A DNA stretch of 33,481 nucleotides, taken from the IMG/VR virus record IMGVR_UViG_3300005510_000010, positions 1-33,481 of that record. One strand, 5' to 3'. The notes beneath the pieces were generated by a model, which worked only from the letters and a program-made list of their open reading frames with translations, ran no database searches and was not told the DNA's origin. Positions 1 to 6,490 of this stretch are shown piece by piece (position 1 is the first letter of the stretch; each line of letters opens with the position of its first letter). The position numbers were made by a program, and so were the translations under genes. The stretch is from a virus.

Positions 1-72
1 ATGGTTGGTACATACATCAACCCACGCAAAGGCTTTCGCCAATTTAAATTTAATCAACCAAAAGGAGTTTAA
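1..72 (+). CDS. 3' end of an unidentified gene (partial)
   Basis: The frame is open from the window edge to a TAA at 70-72 and shows 23 residues, MVGTYINPRKGFRQFKFNQP followed by KGV. The first codon in the window is ATG, but upstream sequence is missing, so it could be internal. The last codons carry AAAGGAG, which serves as ribosome binding site for recT three bases downstream, so the two genes are probably co-transcribed. A phage exonuclease often precedes recT, but 23 residues do not allow an assignment. Confidence 0.45.
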   Translation: MVGTYINPRKGFRQFKFNQPKGV

Positions 73-75
73 CTA

Positions 76-876
76 ATGACCTCATCAATCACACCACTTG
101 TAGCCATGCAGGGAACACTTGAAAAAATGGCGGACAAATTTACAGAAGCTTTGCCAAAGCAAATGGATGTAAACAAATTTATTAGTGTAGCCAAGTTAAC
201 GCTAAATAAAAATCCAAGATTGCTACAAGCAGATAAAACTAGTTTGATGCAAACCTTCATGAAAGCTGCACAAGATGGTTTATATCTAGATGGCAAAGAA
301 GCAGCAGCAGTTCAGTATGGCAACTCAGTTCAATACATTCCTATGGTCGAAGGAATCATTAAGGTATTACATAACAGTGGATTAATAAAAACTTTATGTG
401 CTGAAGTTGTATACGAAAATGATTTATTTGATTATGAGTTAGGCACTAAACAACATATAACTCATAAGCCATTAATTACTGGTGATAAGGGTCAACCTGT
501 ATGTGTTTATGCGATTGCTGTAACAAGTAACGATGGTCAATACATAGAGATTATGAACATGGCAGAAATAGAAAAATGCCGTCAGGTATCAAAAGCTAGT
601 TCATCACCTCATAGTCCTTGGGCAAAATGGTTTGACCAGATGGCTAAAAAAACTGTTATTCATCGTATTGCAAAACGACTACCAAAGAACGATGCAATTA
701 ACTCTGTTGTAAGAATAGATGAAGAAACTAATTTTAAAGAGCCAGTAAACGTTACTCCTAATCCTGATAAACAAGATAAACCACTGTCTAGATTAAAAGA
801 AGCTATGGGTATGGCTAACGAAGAAGTAGATCAGGCAGCAGATAACGTAATTAATAACTACCGCAAGGAGGAGTAA
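76..876 (+). CDS. recT: RecT-family single-strand DNA annealing protein
   Basis: A 266-aa protein matching the RecT/Bet annealing family in length and pattern. Seen: the mid-region block YGNSVQYIPMVEGIIKVL (about residues 81-98) and the C-terminal helical block MAKKTVIHRIAKRLP (about 193-207), both typical of RecT, followed by a polar tail. RecT proteins coat single-stranded DNA and anneal complementary strands during phage recombination and end repair, usually with a partner exonuclease; that partner may lie just left of the window. The start is ATG with AAAGGAG about 8 nt upstream. The stop overlaps the next start by one base (TAATG). RusA and the SSB-like protein downstream fit the same recombination role. 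The family call is from sequence pattern only. Confidence 0.93.
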   Translation: MTSSITPLVAMQGTLEKMADKFTEALPKQMDVNKFISVAKLTLNKNPRLLQADKTSLMQTFMKAAQDGLYLDGKEAAAVQYGNSVQYIPMVEGIIKVLHNSGLIKTLCAEVVYENDLFDYELGTKQHITHKPLITGDKGQPVCVYAIAVTSNDGQYIEIMNMAEIEKCRQVSKASSSPHSPWAKWFDQMAKKTVIHRIAKRLPKNDAINSVVRIDEETNFKEPVNVTPNPDKQDKPLSRLKEAMGMANEEVDQAADNVINNYRKEE

Positions 877-1529
877 TGCATTACTTCTCTTTTCACATTA
901 GTGATTACATGAGCCACACTGCACACCTCACGCCAATTGAGGACATTGCATACATCAGATGCATGATGATCTATTACCTGCATGAGAAACCATTGCTGGA
1001 AGATATAGGAGAAGTGGCTCGTGAAATTAGAATGCCTGACAACATACCCGAAGTTACCTATGTGTTGAATAAATATTTTACACATGATGTTGGTAAGGGA
1101 TGGACACTTGCAAGAGCAGATGAAGAAATACAGAAATATAAAAACAAATTGGCAGCTTCTTCTAGGGGTGGTAAGAGTGCAGCGTTAGTGAACCGCAAGT
1201 CCACTAGCGGTGGACAACTGCCAACCAATAACCATAAACCAATAACCAATAACCATAAACCAATTAAGGATACGCTAAAGCGTCCAAACAATGTAACTAA
1301 AAAAACATGGGAGGATTTTCTTATTCACAGAAAAAATTTAAAAAAACCATTAACAGAAACTGCCTTAAAAGGTATAAAAAAAGAAGTTAGTAAAACTTCT
1401 ATTAGCTTGGAGGATGCATTGGTTATGGTGCAAGCAAGGGGATGGCAAAGTTTTAAATCTGATTGGATTGAAAAAGAACAAAAATCTTTTGCTACTACTA
1501 ACTACGGTGAGGGAGTACAAAAGATATGA
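876..1529 (+). CDS. DUF1376 (YdaU-like) phage replication protein
   Basis: A 217-aa protein. The N-terminal 90 residues have the DUF1376/YdaU pattern: YFSFHISDYMSHTAHLTPIE, then AYIRCMMIYYLHEKPL, then a WTLARADEEI segment near residue 80. This domain is common in lambdoid and other phages next to a DnaC-type helicase loader and is taken to act in replication initiation. A polar linker carries a perfect 7-residue tandem repeat (TNNHKPI). The C-terminal part ends in ARGWQSFKSDW, a motif frequent in phage replication initiators. The start overlaps the recT stop by one base, with GGAGG close upstream. The end overlaps the next ORF (ATGA). DNA binding is inferred, not seen. Confidence 0.85.
   Translation: MHYFSFHISDYMSHTAHLTPIEDIAYIRCMMIYYLHEKPLLEDIGEVAREIRMPDNIPEVTYVLNKYFTHDVGKGWTLARADEEIQKYKNKLAASSRGGKSAALVNRKSTSGGQLPTNNHKPITNNHKPIKDTLKRPNNVTKKTWEDFLIHRKNLKKPLTETALKGIKKEVSKTSISLEDALVMVQARGWQSFKSDWIEKEQKSFATTNYGEGVQKI
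1224..1265 (+). repeat. 21-nt tandem repeat in the DUF1376 gene linker
   Basis: Two adjacent 21-nt units, 1224-1244 and 1245-1265, identical except for the last base. In frame they encode TNNHKPI twice, in the linker between the N-terminal DUF1376 domain and the C-terminal domain. Slipped-strand duplication is the simple explanation. Confidence 0.9.
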
Positions 1530-1699
1530 TTTTCCAAACACTAAAAGAATACGAAGCAATGCTTCAAGTTAAAAAAAGTGTTGATTATTTATTAAATCAA
1601 TTTCGTACTAGCCAAATAATAGATAGAAAAGCGTGGATTCTAAGCTTAGAAACAATTCAAAAACAAATTGAAACTTGGGAGACAGGAGGAGAATGTTAG
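1526..1699 (+). CDS. 57-aa hypothetical protein
   Basis: Starts in an ATGA overlap with the DUF1376 gene and ends at TAG 1697-1699, overlapping the ATG of the helicase loader at 1693. The product is MIFQTLKEYEAMLQVKKSVD and onward, mostly helical, ending WETGGEC. The last codons contain the AGGAGG that serves as ribosome binding site for the next gene, so translation of the two may be coupled. I recognise no family. The tight overlaps on both sides, in a gap otherwise empty, support it as a real gene. Confidence 0.6.
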   Translation: MIFQTLKEYEAMLQVKKSVDYLLNQFRTSQIIDRKAWILSLETIQKQIETWETGGEC

Positions 1700-2478
1700 A
1701 AGATCTAATTAACAAAGACAGGCCGACAGAAGAACGCACTTGTTCTATACACAATGTTGCGTATACTTCAACAAACTTTATTGGCGAGCATTGGACAGAG
1801 TGTCCTAAATGCATGATGGAACGTAAGCAAAAGGAAGCCTTAGAGCAAATCAAAGCTGACAAACTTCGTGAACAAGAGCGTGAGCAACGTATATGGGCAG
1901 CGAAGATAGGCAGTGCAGCTATTCCAGAACGATTTAAGGATCGGACATTGGATAGCTATGTAGCAAAGACAAGTGGTCAACAGAAGGCATTAGCTTTTGC
2001 TAAAGAGTATGCAGAAGACTTTGACCAAGTAATAAAAACAGGACGTTCTGCAATCTTTGTTGGCAAAGTGGGTACAGGCAAAACCCATTTGGCAGTAGGC
2101 ATTGCGTTGAGCATTATGCAACAACAACGGTCACCAGTATTTGTCACCGTACAGCGTCTTATAAGAAGAGTTAAGGACAGTTGGAGAACAAAAGAAGAAA
2201 CGGAAAGCGATGTGATCAATGCCTTTGCATCGCCTGATTTATTAATACTGGATGAGGTGGGCGTACAATTTGGATCAGAGTTTGAAAAACAAATATTGTT
2301 TGATGTATTAAATGAGAGATATGAAAAACTTAAACCATCTATTTTGTTATCAAATATTCCTAGTGACCAATTGTCGGATTACCTTGGTGAACGTGTAACC
2401 GATAGGTTGCGTGAAAACGGAGGGGCATTGATTGGATTTAATTGGGATAGTTACAGGAGAAATAATGACAATACCTAG
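1693..2478 (+). CDS. DnaC-like AAA+ helicase loader
   Basis: A 261-aa protein from the ATG at 1693, chosen because AGGAGG lies 4-9 nt upstream; an in-frame TTG at 1675 is less likely. An N-terminal zinc-finger-like set is visible (C17, H20, C37, C40, the last two as CPKC). It is followed by a charged helical linker and a AAA+ ATPase core with Walker A GKVGTGKT (124-131) and Walker B LLILDE ending at D187-E188. This is the layout of DnaC/DnaI-type loaders, which place the host replicative helicase at the phage origin. Pairing with a DUF1376 protein immediately upstream supports that role. No helicase or polymerase is encoded here, so host enzymes, or genes outside the window, would be recruited. 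Confidence 0.88.
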   Translation: MLEDLINKDRPTEERTCSIHNVAYTSTNFIGEHWTECPKCMMERKQKEALEQIKADKLREQEREQRIWAAKIGSAAIPERFKDRTLDSYVAKTSGQQKALAFAKEYAEDFDQVIKTGRSAIFVGKVGTGKTHLAVGIALSIMQQQRSPVFVTVQRLIRRVKDSWRTKEETESDVINAFASPDLLILDEVGVQFGSEFEKQILFDVLNERYEKLKPSILLSNIPSDQLSDYLGERVTDRLRENGGALIGFNWDSYRRNNDNT

Positions 2479-3412
2479 TACTTATATGGTTAAACAAATT
2501 ATGACTATTGAATGCCGTGATTGGTTTTTAAAAAAGCATTACGCAAAAAGAATACCATCAATTACCATTGCGTTTGGTTTATATAAAGATCATGCATTAC
2601 AAGGAGTTTGCACTTATGGAATGCCAGCTAGTCCAACTCTGTGTGAAAGTATAGCAGGGAGAAAATATAAGGATAAAGTCATAGAGCTTAATAGACTTTG
2701 TGTTAGTGAAGGATTACCAAGAAATTGTTTATCTTTTTTTGTAAGTAAAACAATAAAATCATTAAAAAATTTTGACATTATTATTAGTTTTAGTGACACT
2801 AACATGAACCATCACGGTTACATATATCAAGCTTGTAATTTTTTATATACAGGCACAACAGCTAATCAAAAAAAATTAATAGATAAAGAAGGAAACGAAT
2901 TTCATTTTAGAAACTTAGCTCATGTGTTAGACAGATTAAAAGGTAGAAAAGACATTAAGCATAGAAAACGAAGAATAAATGAACTGAATATAGATAGGGT
3001 CTTAATAGCTAATTTTCTTAGAAAAAATAAAGGTGAGTTTACAGCTAATCAATTAGATAAAATCTTTGGATATAAAGATACCGCTGCACATTGGTTTCGA
3101 TTAGACAAAGGTTTTAGTTTTCCAACAGTTGACGATTGGATAAAATTAAAAAAAATACTAAATTTTGATGACTCATTAGATAATCTTATGACTAATTTTG
3201 AATGGTATCCAGACAGGCAAGATGTTATTAGGCAATTGCATTTACAAGAAAGGTATGAACCACGCCCAAAACATCGTTATTTATTTATAAAAGGTAAGGA
3301 CAAGAATAAAATACATAAAGATTTGAACTTAAAAATTCAACCTTATCCAAAAGGTAAAAACAAAAGATATGATGCGTCATATGAACCAACTACACAAGGA
3401 GTACTATTTTAA
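2465..3412 (+). CDS. mom: Mom-like DNA modification protein with an inserted domain
   Basis: A 315-aa protein starting at ATG 2465 inside the dnaC 3' end (14-nt overlap), with AGGAGA upstream. Residues 16-130 fit the Mom family, a GNAT-related fold: FLKKHYAKRIP (21-31), ELNRLCV (74-80) and FSDTNMNHHGYIYQACNFLY (109-128). Mu Mom converts adenine in DNA to a methylcarbamoylated form that blocks restriction. Residues about 172-262 form a separate segment (KIFGYKDTAAHWFRLDKGFS, then DDWIKLKKIL, then FEWYPDRQDV) that I recall from phage DNA methyltransferases. After it comes KHRYLFIKG and PYPKGKNKRYD, which resembles the usual Mom C-terminus. The insert may help recognise DNA. Family is fairly sure; chemistry and target are unknown. 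Confidence 0.8.
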   Translation: MTIPSTYMVKQIMTIECRDWFLKKHYAKRIPSITIAFGLYKDHALQGVCTYGMPASPTLCESIAGRKYKDKVIELNRLCVSEGLPRNCLSFFVSKTIKSLKNFDIIISFSDTNMNHHGYIYQACNFLYTGTTANQKKLIDKEGNEFHFRNLAHVLDRLKGRKDIKHRKRRINELNIDRVLIANFLRKNKGEFTANQLDKIFGYKDTAAHWFRLDKGFSFPTVDDWIKLKKILNFDDSLDNLMTNFEWYPDRQDVIRQLHLQERYEPRPKHRYLFIKGKDKNKIHKDLNLKIQPYPKGKNKRYDASYEPTTQGVLF

Positions 3413-3492
3413 TGACAACTGAACAAAAGATTGCAGCAGCTAAAACACGCATCAAAGAACTAGAATTATTAATTAAACTATGGAGCAAGTAA
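3412..3492 (+). CDS. 26-aa hypothetical peptide
   Basis: The ATG at 3412 shares its A with the TAA of the mom-like gene. The product MTTEQKIAAAKTRIKELELL plus six residues (IKLWSK) is one short amphipathic helix. An upstream ACAAGGAG precedes the start. It fills the gap before the next small ORF. Too short for family assignment; the good ribosome binding site and the one-base overlap are the only support. Confidence 0.4.
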   Translation: MTTEQKIAAAKTRIKELELLIKLWSK

Positions 3493-3494
3493 CT

Positions 3495-3647
3495 ATGAAG
3501 GAAGAAACTATTTTAAAAATTGCAAGGTACAAATGCCAACTTGCAGAATTAGATAGGCAATGGTGGTTTGAAGATTTAGATAGTAGGTTTTGGCAGGTTA
3601 ACCATGACCGTATTAAGGCAGAAATAAAGAGGTTAGAAAATGATTGA
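3495..3647 (+). CDS. 50-aa hypothetical protein
   Basis: The ATG at 3495 follows the preceding stop by 2 nt. The 50-residue product (MKEETILKIARYKCQLAELD, then RQWWFEDLDSRFWQ) is helical and rich in Trp and charge. Its end overlaps the rusA start by 8 nt. Size and position between replication genes are typical of small phage early proteins. No family recognised. Confidence 0.5.
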   Translation: MKEETILKIARYKCQLAELDRQWWFEDLDSRFWQVNHDRIKAEIKRLEND

Positions 3648-4056
3648 GATAGTATTGGGTTGGCCGCCAACAGATCTCTCCCCAAACGCAAGAAAGCACT
3701 GGGCACAAGTAGCTAGAGCGAAGAAACAATACAGACAAAACTGTCATACTGCTACAAAATTACAACTAAAAAAATATAAATATGATTCTTTGCCAGAAAA
3801 ATTAGTATTAGAAATGACGTTTATACCACCAGACAGACGAAGTTATGACCGAGACAATTTAGTTGCTAGAATGAAGGCAGGTATTGACGGACTCGCAGAT
3901 GCACTACGCATAAACGATAAACGTTTTAATACTGTTATATCAACAATGGATCAAGACTACCTTGGTGGTTTTGTCCGCATACGCATACTACAGGAAATTC
4001 CTTATGGCACGAAAGATCAAGAACCTATCCGTCAAGACACGAGAGTACAAAGATAG
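3640..4056 (+). CDS. rusA: RusA-family Holliday junction endonuclease
   Basis: A 138-aa protein matching RusA in length and motifs: N-terminal GWPPTDLSPNARKHW, then PPDRRSYDRDNLVARMKAGI with acidic residues at 70 and 72, then DGLADAL and INDKRF with D93. In E. coli RusA the acidic residues at 70, 72 and 91 bind the metal. RusA dimers resolve Holliday junctions and branched replication intermediates before packaging. The C-terminal tail after about residue 120 is translated from DNA that also encodes the start of the next gene (53-nt overlap). GAGG lies upstream of the start. Confidence 0.92.
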   Translation: MIEIVLGWPPTDLSPNARKHWAQVARAKKQYRQNCHTATKLQLKKYKYDSLPEKLVLEMTFIPPDRRSYDRDNLVARMKAGIDGLADALRINDKRFNTVISTMDQDYLGGFVRIRILQEIPYGTKDQEPIRQDTRVQR

Positions 4057-4294
4057 GGATGGTAATCCCAAGGCAAATTGGGTTAACATTGGAGTCATTA
4101 TGGAGAATGACCAAGGCAAACAATTTATGCTGTTAGATAAATGGATAAACTTTGCAGGGATACCTGACTTTAGTGGCAAAGAAAATTCTGGATCAATAAT
4201 GGTAAATATGTTTGATGTAGATAATGACTACCAAGCTAACCGCAAAGACATACCTCCATCGTATAAAGGAAACGATAACGATATACCTTTTTAA
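4004..4294 (+). CDS. Small SSB-like protein with acidic C-terminal tip
   Basis: A 96-aa protein; ATG 4004 is preferred over non-ATG starts farther up because the recognisable sequence begins MARKIKNLSVKTREYKDRDG. The body (NWVNIGVIM, then KQFMLLDKWINFAG, then GSIMVNMFDV) looks like one small beta-rich domain, consistent with an OB fold, though I cannot prove it. The protein ends in GNDNDIPF, nearly the same as the DDDIPF tip by which bacterial SSB docks replication and repair proteins. Its place after recT and rusA fits single-strand DNA binding. The first 53 nt overlap rusA in another frame. It could instead be a non-SSB protein that mimics the tip. Confidence 0.65.
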   Translation: MARKIKNLSVKTREYKDRDGNPKANWVNIGVIMENDQGKQFMLLDKWINFAGIPDFSGKENSGSIMVNMFDVDNDYQANRKDIPPSYKGNDNDIPF

Positions 4295-4300
4295 ATAAAA

Positions 4301-4339
4301 TACCCCAGAGTGAGCAGACCAGAAGAACACTCTGAGGTA
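4301..4339. terminator. Convergent intergenic terminator hairpin
   Basis: A 12-bp inverted repeat with one mismatch: arms 4301-4312 (TACCCCAGAGTG) and 4328-4339 (CACTCTGAGGTA), with a 15-nt loop. On the minus strand the stem is followed by TTTTATTT, a good Rho-independent pattern for the small minus-strand operon. On the plus strand it sits just after the stop at 4294, but the downstream T run is poor. It separates the convergent early and small-gene operons. Confidence 0.65.
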
Positions 4340-4374
4340 TCGACTCTAGATTTTGGGGAAGAGACTAGAGCCTA

Positions 4375-4408
4375 GTAGACCACGCTTACTTTTTCTTTGG
4401 TGGTCTAC
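4375..4408. repeat. Perfect 9-bp inverted repeat at the 3' end of the AT-hook-like peptide gene
   Basis: GTAGACCAC at 4375-4383 pairs with GTGGTCTAC at 4400-4408 around a 16-nt loop. The right arm lies inside the minus-strand peptide gene and the left arm just past its stop. No T run follows on either strand, so it is more likely an mRNA 3'-end stabiliser than a terminator by itself. Confidence 0.4.
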
Positions 4409-4445
4409 CAACTTTAGTTCCGTAAGTACCTTTTCCTTTTGGCAT
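4386..4445 (-). CDS. 19-aa basic peptide with AT-hook-like core
   Basis: The minus-strand ORF reads MPKGKGTYGTKVGRPPKKK. A strong AAAGGAG stands about 7 nt upstream of the ATG, which is the main support for translation. GRPPKKK resembles the GRP core plus basic flank of an AT-hook, which binds the minor groove of AT-rich DNA. I recall near-identical tiny ORFs (MPxGKGTYG...GRPPKK) in other marine phages, but have not searched. It is the last gene of a minus-strand cluster that ends at the 4301-4339 hairpin. Confidence 0.6.
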   Translation of the reverse strand: MPKGKGTYGTKVGRPPKKK

Positions 4446-4463
4446 AATAAAACTCCTTTTATT

Positions 4464-4739
4464 TTAATTATGAAAGAATTTTCTTATTCTGTCCATAGTA
4501 GTAAATTCATCTGCCCTGTATTTTTTATCAAGTGCTGCTTCTAATTCAATAACTCTACCTAATAGACTTGCTAAAAATACATCTTGTTTCATCTGATGTC
4601 TTATTAAGTGTGTGCAATATTTTTTTATTCCAACTACATCATCACTTTTTAAAATTTCTCTTATTCGCATTTCAACCGATAACTGCAACTCTACAGGTGG
4701 CTCTTCAATTTCAATGTTGAGAAATTTTTCTTTAGTCAT
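4464..4739 (-). CDS. 91-aa hypothetical protein
   Basis: Encodes MTKEKFLNIEIEEPPVELQL and onward, with predicted long helices (IREILKSDDVVGIKKYCTHL; VIELEAALDKKYRADEF). The ATG shares one base with the preceding gene's TAA, so it is probably translated by coupling; no clear Shine-Dalgarno is seen. No signal peptide or membrane segment. No family recognised. It belongs to the small minus-strand cluster 5096-4386. Confidence 0.65.
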   Translation of the reverse strand: MTKEKFLNIEIEEPPVELQLSVEMRIREILKSDDVVGIKKYCTHLIRHQMKQDVFLASLLGRVIELEAALDKKYRADEFTTMDRIRKFFHN

Positions 4740-4903
4740 TAGTTTAATTTAGGAAACAACTGTTGCTCAAGCAGATCTACTGCACGGTCATCTAATGTGT
4801 TCGAGGTCTGCTTACAAATTGTCCGTAATAAATCTACAATTAACCTCTTGCATCCTGTCGTAGAAAGGAAGCGTAATAATATAGGTTTTAGTATTTTGTA
4901 CAT
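4739..4903 (-). CDS. 54-aa helical basic protein
   Basis: From ATG 4903 the product is MYKILKPILLRFLSTTGCKR, then LIVDLLRTICKQT and LDDRAVDLLEQQLFPKLN: two amphipathic or moderately hydrophobic helices. A GTG at 4933 would add ten residues (start MCYVWKNKQT), but the ATG gives the more natural N-terminus. I recall similar short proteins in marine phages near holin-like genes; function unknown. It could attach peripherally to the membrane. The stop overlaps the next gene's start. Confidence 0.55.
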   Translation of the reverse strand: MYKILKPILLRFLSTTGCKRLIVDLLRTICKQTSNTLDDRAVDLLEQQLFPKLN

Positions 4904-4934
4904 AGTTTGTTTGTTTTTCCAAACATAGCACACG

Positions 4935-5096
4935 TTATTGGATCTTGCCTTCTATTTTGCTAACCGCTTCTGATAACTTGTTTAGTCTAAAGTATATGTC
5001 TCGTATGTCTCGTTCTCTACGACTACTTATATTAGATAACACCATAACAAGTGCAGTAACAGATGCTCCTATAAGTGCTGCATATACATCTGGCAT
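4935..5096 (-). CDS. 53-aa one-pass membrane protein
   Basis: Starts at ATG 5096 and ends at TAA 4935. The N-terminal MPDVYAALIGASVTALVMVL is one transmembrane segment, followed by the basic SSRRERDIRD and a coiled-coil-like tail (YFRLNKLSEAVSKIEGKIQ). The size and layout (short periplasmic end, one helix, charged cytoplasmic tail) resemble small holin or antiholin-type phage membrane proteins; a lysis role is inference only. It is the first gene of the minus-strand cluster, diverging from the holin-like gene at 5144. Confidence 0.6.
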   Translation of the reverse strand: MPDVYAALIGASVTALVMVLSNISSRRERDIRDIYFRLNKLSEAVSKIEGKIQ

Positions 5097-5143
5097 TTGC
5101 GTAAATAGGTAATTATGTATAGTATGACTAATAAATCCTTATT
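5097..5143 (+). promoter_or_regulatory. Divergent promoter region (weak candidate)
   Basis: This 47-nt gap separates two divergent operons and so must hold any promoter for either. On the plus strand TTGCGT (5097-5102) and TAGTAT (5120-5125) have a 17-nt spacer, a poor to moderate match to a sigma-70 promoter. No copy of the GTGTGACCGTAA late motif is present. Neither first gene has a clear Shine-Dalgarno. Confidence 0.25.
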
Positions 5144-5542
5144 ATGACAGAGGAAAAGAAAGGAGTTCTACAAAAACTCAAAGAAAATATTACTGACAAA
5201 GAAGAACAACTAACTTTTATATCTGTTGTTGTCCGACTTGTAGTTGTTGCATGGAGTGGTTTTATAGTATCCCTTAACTACATATCGCTACCCGGATACA
5301 GCAACGAACCCAAAGATATAACTTTCCCTGCAAGTTTGCTGACAGGTGCATTAGCAAGTTTTGGTTTGGAAGGTGCTAAGAAAAGAGGTGACGGTACATT
5401 TAAACCAGAAGACAAACCATTAAACAAAAAAGAAGTAGAAGAGTTACTAGCATCACAATCTGGCAGCTATCAAACAGTTAGAATTGAAACGCCAATTAAA
5501 ATTATTGGTGCAGAAATTGTTGATCCTAAACAAAAAAAATGA
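5144..5542 (+). CDS. Holin-like two-helix membrane protein
   Basis: 132 residues. A charged N-terminus (MTEEKKGVLQKLKENITDKE) is followed by a strong hydrophobic helix (about 25-46, FISVVVRLVVVAWSGFIVSL) and a weaker one (about 62-76, FPASLLTGALASFGL). A long polar tail ends in KQKK. This matches small phage holins or holin-like membrane proteins, which would make pores in the inner membrane, but no endolysin is in the window to support it. The end overlaps the next gene (ATGA). It heads a plus-strand set of envelope-directed genes. Confidence 0.55.
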   Translation: MTEEKKGVLQKLKENITDKEEQLTFISVVVRLVVVAWSGFIVSLNYISLPGYSNEPKDITFPASLLTGALASFGLEGAKKRGDGTFKPEDKPLNKKEVEELLASQSGSYQTVRIETPIKIIGAEIVDPKQKK

Positions 5543-6060
5543 AAAAACTACTAGCACTACTTTTACTGTTTAGTCCTTCTGTAGCATTAGCAGACATTAC
5601 CCAGAAGTTCACGACATCTGCTCAGATCTCGGTAGATATGCCGTACTCTGTTACCAATAAATTAGGCACGACATATTCAATATCAGGTACAAATATAACT
5701 CCATCTGTAACTAGTGGGGGATCTACAACATCTAATGCCATAGGTGGTTTAAATATAGGCAGCTTGACCGCAGGTGTACCTGCCATGATTCAAACAGACA
5801 AAGCGGTAACAACAGCGGGATCAGCTTTTTCTCTTACTGAATCAGTTACTATGGGTGACGCAACTCCAAGTGCGATCACGCCATCGTCAGGCATAGCAGC
5901 ATTACCACATCTTGGTGGACAGACAACTATAGGATCTGGGGGTACTTTGGGAAGTGGGGTGATGACGAGTTTGAGTAGTGGGGTGCATACCTGTTCAGGT
6001 GCATTTGGATCTGGTTCTAGTTGCATAGGATCGACAACAGTAACAATAACCATTGACTAA
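5539..6060 (+). CDS. Secreted low-complexity protein, signal peptide 1
   Basis: 173 residues with a clear signal peptide MKKLLALLLLFSPSVALA, cleavage likely after ALA at 18. The mature part is Ser/Thr/Gly-rich with little charge: TTYSISGTNITPSVTSGG, GLNIGSLTAGVP, GSAFSLTESVTMGD, and a C-terminal pair of cysteines (HTCSGAFGSGSSC) that could form a disulfide in the periplasm. It shares the SGTNI and FSLxES motifs with the next gene, so the two look like tandem paralogues. Overlaps both neighbours (ATGA upstream, 8 nt downstream). Similar proteins occur, to my memory, in marine cyanophages; function unknown. Confidence 0.75.
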   Translation: MKKLLALLLLFSPSVALADITQKFTTSAQISVDMPYSVTNKLGTTYSISGTNITPSVTSGGSTTSNAIGGLNIGSLTAGVPAMIQTDKAVTTAGSAFSLTESVTMGDATPSAITPSSGIAALPHLGGQTTIGSGGTLGSGVMTSLSSGVHTCSGAFGSGSSCIGSTTVTITID

Positions 6061-6490
6061 ATTTTGGCTGCTATTCATAATATTATTTCCTGTCAAAACC
6101 CTTGCAAATCCAGTAATACCTACCTTCCGTACAGGAAGTTCAAGCACAAATTCCCAGACTCAAAGTGTTATAACGGAATCCGTGGTATCTCATCAGTTTC
6201 GGACAGGGTATTCTTTAAGTGTCTCAGGCACGAACATAGAAAGTGCAGATGTTAATGGCTATATTAATTCAATCCCTACAGCAGATGCTGAACAAACAGT
6301 TAATGGCATTAAGTTTTCATATACAAGTCCTACGTTGGAAGGTGTGCCTAGATGGAAAATAGTAAACGAAGGTCAGCCTTTCAGCTTGGTCGAATCAATA
6401 ATTTCTCCCGGTTTAGACACAATTACCACAATCAACAGAGTAATAAACACCACTACAACAACCACCGTAGAAACCACGTTTGGGCAGTAG
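6053..6490 (+). CDS. Secreted protein, signal peptide 2, TTG start
   Basis: 145 residues from a TTG start at 6053, inside the previous gene's last codons. No in-frame ATG precedes the signal peptide MTKFWLLFIILFPVKTLA, so TTG is the natural start and translation is probably coupled. The mature part contains GYSLSVSGTNI, GYINSIPTADAEQTVNGI and GQPFSLVESI, paralogous to SGTNI and GSAFSLTES in the gene before, and ends in a Thr-rich run. It is likely periplasmic or envelope-associated. Its last 139 nt also encode the N-terminal part of the next gene. Confidence 0.7.
   Translation: MTKFWLLFIILFPVKTLANPVIPTFRTGSSSTNSQTQSVITESVVSHQFRTGYSLSVSGTNIESADVNGYINSIPTADAEQTVNGIKFSYTSPTLEGVPRWKIVNEGQPFSLVESIISPGLDTITTINRVINTTTTTTVETTFGQ

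Noticed and set aside
2125-2140. ACGGTCACC in the helicase loader gene as another late-motif copy
   Set aside because: It matches only part of the 12-nt block, lies inside a coding region and lacks the downstream TnGATA element.
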